Shown here: positions 7,372 to 11,598 of the stretch, one piece after another
How the letters are laid out: each line of letters begins with the position of its first letter
Position numbering within the stretch: position 1 is the stretch's first letter
Origin: Phycisphaeraceae bacterium
Lineage (GTDB): Bacteria > Planctomycetota > Phycisphaerae > Phycisphaerales > UBA1924
Length of the DNA: 11,598 bases
Assembly: GCA_009827205.1 (NCBI GenBank)
Contig: WUAK01000066.1
Coordinates: 1-11,598 of the forward strand
Direction of reading: 5' to 3'
Made by a program: the position numbers and the translations under genes
The notes under the pieces: model-generated
Seen by the model: the letters and a program-made list of their open reading frames with translations, nothing else
Told to the model about the DNA's origin: nothing
Databases searched by the model: none

Positions 7372-8645
7372 GGGGCCTGTGGCAGCCCGAGACGCCCACG
7401 CAGACCGCTGGGGAGCCCGTCAACGGCGACGGGCCACCTGGTGGCGAACGAGAGCCAATCATCTTCGCGGACGGCCTGGCGGATGTCCAACATCAGCCGC
7501 TGAAAGTGCCTCACATTGTGAAGGCTCACCAGAATCGGTCCCAGCATCTCCCCGGCATTGAACAGGTGCCGAATCGTGCCCCGGCTAAACCCTTTGCCGT
7601 CGACAGTCGTGAGCCCATACTTTGCTGGGTCGCAAGCCGGACAATCGCAGCAAGGCTCGATGACCTCCGTATCCGTCGTGTACTTGGCGTTCTTGAGCCT
7701 GATCTGACCAGTTCTGGTGAAGGCGTTGGCGCTCCGCCCGTTCCTGGTTGGCAGCACGCAATCGAACATGTCCACACCCGAGAGCACCGCCGAGAGGATG
7801 TCTCGCTCGTAACCCACGCCCATCAGGTAGCGGGGCTTGTCATCGGGCAAGAGCGGCGCCGTGTGCGCCACAACCCGGTCGATGTCGTCAGCGGTCTCCC
7901 CTACCGCCACCCCACCGATCGCGTACCCGGGCAGATCGATCGCAGCGATGTGCTCGGCGGACCACGCCCGCTCGTCGAGATCCGTCCCGCCCTGCACGAT
8001 CCCGAAGAGCGCCTGGTCCGCGGCTCTCTGGTGCGCCCTCTTGCACCGCTCGAGCCAACGCACGGTCCGCTCGTTAGATGCGCGCAGGCGCTTCGCGTGG
8101 TCGTATGTCGTGTTCTTGCCTGTGTCTCTGATCGCAGCGAGCCTGATGCGTGTCTGGTTCGTGGGTCCCGCATTCGGATCGACGGAGGGCGGGCAGTCAT
8201 CGAACGCCATGATGATGTCCGCGCCGAGCTTGTTCTGTGTCGCGATCGCTTCCTCAGGCCCGAGCCTGATCATCTGACCATTCAGGATGGATTTGAACGT
8301 CACACCGTCGTCATCGACCGCGTTGATGTCGGCCATCGAATAAGCCTGATACCCGCCAGAGTCTGTCAGGATCGGGTTGTCCCAGCCCATCATCGCGTGG
8401 AGCCCGCCGAGGCTCTCGACTACATCCGGTCCGGGTCGAAGCAGCAGGTGGTATGTATTTCCCAAAAGCACCTGGCAACCTGTCTGATCGAGCTGCTGGG
8501 GATAGATGCCTTTGACGGTTCCCTTGGTCCCGACGGTCATGAACGCCGGGGTGTCAAAGCTGCCGTGAGGTGTGTGCGCCACACCAACGCGTGCGTTGGT
8601 GCGCGAGCAGCGGTGATTGATCTCGAATCTGAGAGCCTGGTCCAC
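7368..8645 (-). CDS. tgt: tRNA-guanine(34) transglycosylase
   Basis: Exchanges guanine at the wobble position of GUN-anticodon tRNAs for preQ1 in the queuosine pathway. The 425-residue TIM barrel shows DSGGYQ (95-100) with the base-binding D95, FDDC (148-151), GIVQGG (215-220), IGGVAVGE (243-250) and GVDMFDCVLPTRNGR (290-304) with D292 in the position of the catalytic nucleophile. Zinc ligands are C333, C335 and C338 of the CxCxxC motif plus H360 in RHLF. A Val at 248, matching bacterial enzymes, fits preQ1 rather than queuine as substrate. About 24 extra residues lie between FDDC and RWLERC (near 154-178). The GTG start is 6 bases after the rhomboid stop and in the same frame, with GGGAG 12 bases upstream; the preceding in-frame TAA rules out a longer form. 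Confidence 0.96.
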   Translation of the reverse strand: MDQALRFEINHRCSRTNARVGVAHTPHGSFDTPAFMTVGTKGTVKGIYPQQLDQTGCQVLLGNTYHLLLRPGPDVVESLGGLHAMMGWDNPILTDSGGYQAYSMADINAVDDDGVTFKSILNGQMIRLGPEEAIATQNKLGADIIMAFDDCPPSVDPNAGPTNQTRIRLAAIRDTGKNTTYDHAKRLRASNERTVRWLERCKRAHQRAADQALFGIVQGGTDLDERAWSAEHIAAIDLPGYAIGGVAVGETADDIDRVVAHTAPLLPDDKPRYLMGVGYERDILSAVLSGVDMFDCVLPTRNGRSANAFTRTGQIRLKNAKYTTDTEVIEPCCDCPACDPAKYGLTTVDGKGFSRGTIRHLFNAGEMLGPILVSLHNVRHFQRLMLDIRQAVREDDWLSFATRWPVAVDGLPSGLRGRLGLPQAP

Positions 8646-8651
8646 GAGTGA

Positions 8652-9713
8652 TTAAAGCTCCCTCGAGCTTCGTTCGAGGATCTTTTTCTCTTTCGAGGTC
8701 AGACTGTGGATCCCCTCGCGGTTCACCTTGTCGAGCACGGCGTCGGCCTGCTTCTGGAGCCTGCTGCTGTTTTTGCCCGGCCTACCGGGCCTCGGATGCG
8801 GTCCCTTTGGCGCAGGCCCGATCCCAAAGTCCAGGAAGTCCCTTAGCAGATGGATGTTCTTGATGAAGTAGAAGCCTGCGATTGCGCCCCCGATATGCGC
8901 CGCATCACCACCCGCGTTGTTGCCCCCGCTGATCAGGTTGAACGCGGCGATCCCGACGTACCCGTACGCCATCCACTTCAGCTTCATCGGGATGGGCGTG
9001 AAGATGAGCATCATTTTGGCATCGGGCTGTAAACGGGCGCTTGCCACGATGACACCGAAGACACCCGCGGAGGCACCGATGAGAGGGGTACCGGCAGTGG
9101 TGTTTGCGAGCGTTCCCGGCAGCGGCACGCCTAATGCGGCCAGTCCTACGAATAGGAGGTACAGCAAGCCGCCAGAGATGCCGCAGATCAGATAGAACGA
9201 CAGGAACTTCTTTTTGCCGAGGTACTGCTCGACCATACCGCCGAACACGAACAGTCCGAACATGTTGAAGAACAGGTGCGTGAGGTTGGCGTGAAGGAAC
9301 TGGTACGTGACGACGCGCCAAACTTCAAGCCCGAGAAAGCCCTTGAGTAATGAGAAGTGCCCATACCCATTCAACAAGTGCCACGTTCGATATTGCTCAA
9401 ATCCAACTTGCTCACCTGTCACTGGATCGATGAGCGGTTTCCGTATGGGGTAGCCGATACTCCTCGCCGCGGGATCATCAACTTCGATGACCTGCGCGCG
9501 ATCAATCTGCTCAGCAGTCGCGGTTGAGAATGTGGCTCGTATATCGAGTATCTGTTTCGTCGGCAAAGCCAGGTCAACGATGAAGACGCCGATGTTGATG
9601 ATGATCAGCCAGGCGATGACAGACAATCCGCCGGGTCTGAACGAAGGCCGCGTAAACGCGGGGCCTCCGCGTCTTGGGTCGTTTCTTGTGTAGTCCCGGT
9701 CTGCGATGCCCAT
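8652..9713 (-). CDS. Rhomboid-family intramembrane serine protease
   Basis: Cleaves transmembrane helices of membrane proteins within the inner membrane; the substrate is unknown. The catalytic serine is S215 in LIGASAGVFG and the catalytic histidine is H273 in AAHIGG, forming the Ser-His dyad. H141, H146 and N150 in FLHANLTHLFFNMF supply the conserved oxyanion-side residues. The first helix covers about 31-49, and a long soluble loop (about 50-125) separates it from the core, larger than in E. coli GlpG. After the last helix a Pro/Gly-rich linker (297-314) leads to a charged C-terminal motif, GIHSLTSKEKKIL (334-346), also found at the end of the neighbouring M50 protease. The ATG has AAGGA 12 bases upstream. 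The gene lies between the M50 protease and tgt and is likely in the same operon. Confidence 0.93.
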   Translation of the reverse strand: MGIADRDYTRNDPRRGGPAFTRPSFRPGGLSVIAWLIIINIGVFIVDLALPTKQILDIRATFSTATAEQIDRAQVIEVDDPAARSIGYPIRKPLIDPVTGEQVGFEQYRTWHLLNGYGHFSLLKGFLGLEVWRVVTYQFLHANLTHLFFNMFGLFVFGGMVEQYLGKKKFLSFYLICGISGGLLYLLFVGLAALGVPLPGTLANTTAGTPLIGASAGVFGVIVASARLQPDAKMMLIFTPIPMKLKWMAYGYVGIAAFNLISGGNNAGGDAAHIGGAIAGFYFIKNIHLLRDFLDFGIGPAPKGPHPRPGRPGKNSSRLQKQADAVLDKVNREGIHSLTSKEKKILERSSREL

Positions 9714-9757
9714 CTGCGGTCGCCGTCCTTGCGGTCAGTGGATCTGCCAGCAGGGTT

Positions 9758-10774
9758 CTAGGAGTCTCCTGTCGAGGAACTGGCCTCGCCGAGTCTCTTT
9801 TTCTCCTTGCGGGTCAGGCTCTTCATGCCCTTCTCGGAGATCTTCGCGAGGATCCGATCAATTTCTTCGGGATCAACGCCTCCGGATTGCTCGTCACCCC
9901 CCTTTGCGGGTGCGTCAAATGACATCGACCAATCCTCGTCCGGCTCTTCGAGAAACCGCTGTCGGCGCTGCTCCGTGAAGCAGACGAACCCACCGAAGAT
10001 CGCGATCGCGAAGAGCATCATTTCGCCGACCGCAAACGCCAGGGTTCCGAGCACGATCGCGGCGACGATACCGATCGTCCACGTCAGTCGATCAGCAGTC
10101 GCCTTGCCCTTGGCTCTCCAGATGAGAGCGTGCACGACTCTGGCGCCGTCCATCGGGTACATCGGTACGAGCATGTTGAAGGCCAGCAGCATCACGTTGC
10201 TCAGATGAAGAGTCCACAGCGTCCAGCCGAGGAACCCGTACGCGAAAGCCTCGGCGCCGGCTCCATCCAGATCGAGCGGGTTGAAGAGCACCAGGCTCCA
10301 ACTGCCGCCTGTTACTGCGAGCAGCCCGCCAGCTAGGAACGGCAAGAGAACGACATTTACGCCCGGCCCGCCGAGCACCGTGATCAGATGAGCTTTCCAG
10401 TTGTTGGGAGGCAGGCAGCTGGCCAGCCCGCCGAGGGGCCACATCAGGATCTCGTCTGCCTCGCCACCCGTCTTTCTGCACGCGATGCAGTGGCCGTACT
10501 CGTGCAGGAGAACGAGCAGGAAGAGGCCGGCCATCCAGGTGGCCATGAACGCAATCCCGATCTTGTTCTCGACCAGTGTCGAGATCAGCCTCGCGACGAT
10601 GATGACGATGAAGATCAGGTGGATACGGACCGCGATGCCCCAGGCCCGATAGAGCGGCAGGGACCAGCGGAGCGGGTTGTCCCCATCCCCGAAGATCCGG
10701 CTCCACCTGCCGGAGCCGCCGTCACGCCAACCTGAACCAGTGTCGTACATTGCCTTGGAACCGCTCCCGGGCAC
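9758..10774 (-). CDS. Site-2 protease family (M50) intramembrane zinc metalloprotease
   Basis: Membrane metalloprotease of the S2P type, cutting within or near transmembrane helices; the target is unknown. H91-E92-x-x-H95 (LLHEYGHC) is the zinc motif and D209 in MYPMDGARV is the third ligand, in the usual Asn-x-x-Pro-x-x-Pro-x-Asp-Gly context (N200 to G210). GGPGVN at 135-140 matches the conserved glycine/asparagine turn of the family. Hydrophobic helices lie near 48-66, 74-92, 130-153, 183-205, 231-249 and 252-265. No PDZ domain is present, unlike RseP. The cytoplasmic C-terminus ends with a charged motif at 305-332 (KGMKSLTRKEKKRL) also found in the downstream rhomboid. The start is GTG at 10774, directly after an in-frame TGA; ATG at 10750 (residue 9) is an equally plausible start. 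It is the first gene of the - strand run. Confidence 0.9.
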   Translation of the reverse strand: MPGSGSKAMYDTGSGWRDGGSGRWSRIFGDGDNPLRWSLPLYRAWGIAVRIHLIFIVIIVARLISTLVENKIGIAFMATWMAGLFLLVLLHEYGHCIACRKTGGEADEILMWPLGGLASCLPPNNWKAHLITVLGGPGVNVVLLPFLAGGLLAVTGGSWSLVLFNPLDLDGAGAEAFAYGFLGWTLWTLHLSNVMLLAFNMLVPMYPMDGARVVHALIWRAKGKATADRLTWTIGIVAAIVLGTLAFAVGEMMLFAIAIFGGFVCFTEQRRQRFLEEPDEDWSMSFDAPAKGGDEQSGGVDPEEIDRILAKISEKGMKSLTRKEKKRLGEASSSTGDS

Positions 10775-10797
10775 TCAGGCGTGCCCTGCCCACTTTC

Positions 10798-10838
10798 ATC
10801 GGCACAGTGAGCAGATAACTGCATCCACTGGTGCCGAT
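10798..10838. repeat. Interrupted 16-base-pair stem-loop in the divergent region
   Basis: ATCGGCAC (10798-10805) is exactly complementary to GTGCCGAT (10831-10838). Inside it AGTG (10806-10809) pairs with CACT (10826-10829), leaving a single bulged G at 10830. Further in, GCAG (10811-10814) pairs with CTGC (10819-10822) around an ATAA loop. That gives 16 base pairs in 41 bases with one bulge and a 1x3 internal loop. It starts 24 bases upstream of the M50 GTG and about 110 bases before the ABC start, so it could be a leader structure or a regulator binding site. No U-run follows on either strand. Confidence 0.5.
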
Positions 10839-10855
10839 CTTCCTCGTTGTGTTGT

Positions 10856-10876
10856 ACCGAGATCTCCCCGCTCGGT
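10856..10876. repeat. Short inverted repeat, 6-base arms
   Basis: ACCGAG (10856-10861) and CTCGGT (10871-10876) are perfect complements separated by 9 bases. It may be an operator half-site pair in the divergent region, but arms this short also occur by chance. Confidence 0.2.
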
Positions 10877-10948
10877 CTCTGATCCGCCCCCAAGAATCAA
10901 CAGGCGGCCCGCTGCTGGACTCGGCCAGCCGGCGAGTCACAATCGTAT

Positions 10949-11598
10949 GTGTCAGTTGCACCCCGTCATCCCGAGCCGCCCGCCCTGGCTGAGCAAGAGA
11001 AGCCGATCCTAAAGATCCGCGGGCTCACCAAATCGTTTGGCACTCAGAAGGTCCTTTCGGGACTCGACTTCGATCTGGCTGAGGGCAAGACAACCGTGGT
11101 CCTCGGCCCATCGGGTTGCGGAAAGAGCGTCATGCTCAAACATATCATCGGCCTGATCAGGCCCGATGCTGGCGAGATCCACTTCGATGGCAATCGCGTC
11201 GACCACCTGTCCGAGCGAGAGCTCAAGCCTGTGCGGTTCAAGATCGGGCTGCTCTTTCAGCTCAGCGCCTTGTTTGACTCCATGACTGTGCGCCAGAATC
11301 TTGAATTCCCACTCGTCGAGCACCTTGCAATGACAGATGCCCAGATGCGGGAACGGGTCGAAGAAGCGCTCGACATGGTCGATATGGCTGGCACTGAAAA
11401 CAAGCTCCCGGCGGAGCTCTCGGGTGGGCAGAAGAAGCGGATCGCACTCGCCAGAGCGATCATCACGAAACCCGAAGTGGTTCTCTACGACGAACCCACA
11501 ACCGGGCTCGACCCGATGAGAGCCAAGGGGATCGACGAACTCATTGTCCGTCTCAAGGAGCGGCTGGGCGTACCCAGCCTGGTCGTCACACATAGATC
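10949..11598 (+). CDS. ABC transporter ATP-binding protein, MlaF-like, 3' end cut
   Basis: ATPase subunit of an importer- or Mce-type ABC system; the closest match by motif is MlaF, which powers phospholipid transport between outer and inner membranes. The frame is open from 10883 to the window end. GTG at 10949 is the most likely start; a weak GGCGAG lies 12 bases upstream. From that start, Walker A is GPSGCGKS (53-60) followed by VMLKHIIGL, Q104 is the Q-loop in GLLFQLSALFDSMTV (100-114), LSGGQ is 157-161, Walker B is VVLYDE (177-182), the D-loop is TGLDP, and H215 is the switch histidine. The FQ-x3-LFDS segment and KHIIGL are typical of the MlaF/MKL group. About 217 residues are visible; the C-terminal part and any permease (MlaE) or MCE-domain partner lie beyond the window. 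ABC identity is certain; lipid transport is inferred. Confidence 0.88.
   Translation, partial: MSVAPRHPEPPALAEQEKPILKIRGLTKSFGTQKVLSGLDFDLAEGKTTVVLGPSGCGKSVMLKHIIGLIRPDAGEIHFDGNRVDHLSERELKPVRFKIGLLFQLSALFDSMTVRQNLEFPLVEHLAMTDAQMRERVEEALDMVDMAGTENKLPAELSGGQKKRIALARAIITKPEVVLYDEPTTGLDPMRAKGIDELIVRLKERLGVPSLVVTHR

Larger units (their letters stand above)
1086..10774 (-). other. Putative eight-gene operon: M50 - rhomboid - tgt - yajC - secDF - small TM protein - hldD - uxs
   Basis: All eight genes run in the same direction with gaps of 44, 6, 27, 27, 3, 8 and 36 bases. No gap is large enough for a typical promoter plus terminator, and no hairpin followed by a U-run was seen in any of them. Co-transcription is inferred; internal promoters inside genes cannot be excluded. 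Confidence 0.6.
10775..10948. other. Divergent intergenic region between the M50 protease and ABC ATPase genes
   Basis: This 174-base region must hold the promoter of the - strand operon and probably that of the + strand ABC gene, because the two are transcribed away from each other. No convincing -35/-10 pair could be picked out on either strand by eye. It contains a long interrupted stem-loop (10798-10838) and a shorter inverted repeat (10856-10876). Short open frames here are in other frames and have no recognisable product. Confidence 0.6.

Noticed and set aside
7506..8651. A 381-codon open frame on the + strand opposite tgt
   Set aside because: The opposite strand encodes an intact Tgt with all catalytic and zinc residues; the + strand product shows no family motif and has Arg/Val/Asp-rich shadow composition.
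8775..8790. GCCCGG-CCTA-CCGGGC inverted repeat, considered as a terminator
   Set aside because: It lies inside the rhomboid gene where it encodes a Pro-Gly-Arg linker, and on the - strand it is followed by A residues rather than a U-run.
9760..9770. AGGAG-T-CTCCT inverted repeat at the end of the M50 gene
   Set aside because: The arms are only five bases with a one-base spacer, it is in coding sequence, and no U-run follows.
11150..11163. Palindrome GGCCTGATCAGGCC resembling the core of the one at 7354
   Set aside because: It encodes the conserved Gly-Leu-Ile-Arg-Pro stretch after Walker A of the ABC ATPase, so codon constraints explain it better than a shared regulatory site.
11009..11593. 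A 194-codon open frame on the - strand at the right end
   Set aside because: The + strand here encodes an ABC ATPase with Walker A, signature and Walker B motifs, so the - strand frame is its shadow.

Overview
The window looks like chromosomal DNA from a Gram-negative bacterium with fairly high GC, most likely a planctomycete (Phycisphaerae-like). The taxonomic call is an inference from three things. SecD and SecF are fused into one unusually long protein with extra periplasmic segments. Envelope sugar genes (HldD, UDP-glucuronate decarboxylase) imply a heptose/LPS-type outer layer. An MlaF-like ABC ATPase points to outer-membrane lipid transport. No rRNA, tRNA, insertion sequence, integrase or CRISPR array was seen, and no stretch over 300 bases lacks a gene.

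Left end (2-1089, + strand): the 3' part of a sirtuin-type NAD-dependent deacylase gene, cut by the window edge, is followed with a one-base TAATG overlap by a small lipoprotein carrying a Dabb-type alpha/beta-barrel domain. This second gene is visibly lower in GC than its surroundings. Its stop codon overlaps the stop of the convergent gene on the other strand.

Middle (10774 down to 1086, - strand): eight genes in one direction with gaps of 3 to 44 bases, which reads as one long operon or two adjacent ones. In transcription order they are a site-2 (M50) metalloprotease, a rhomboid serine protease, tRNA-guanine transglycosylase (tgt), yajC, a secD-secF fusion, a 63-residue one-helix membrane protein, ADP-heptose epimerase (hldD) and UDP-glucuronate decarboxylase (uxs). 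The tgt-yajC-secDF core is a classical bacterial gene order. The less usual parts are the two intramembrane proteases at the front, which share a C-terminal motif, and the nucleotide-sugar enzymes at the back. Together the genes serve protein export across the inner membrane, membrane-protein turnover and envelope sugar supply, with tgt providing queuosine modification of tRNA.

Right end (10775-11598): a 174-base divergent intergenic region contains a 16-base-pair interrupted stem-loop. It is followed on the + strand by the start of an MlaF-like ABC transporter ATPase gene that runs off the window.

No clear candidate for a wholly new system was found. The observations most worth checking are the sirtuin lacking its zinc cysteines, the C-terminal motif shared by the two proteases, the insertions in both halves of SecDF, and the intergenic hairpin.
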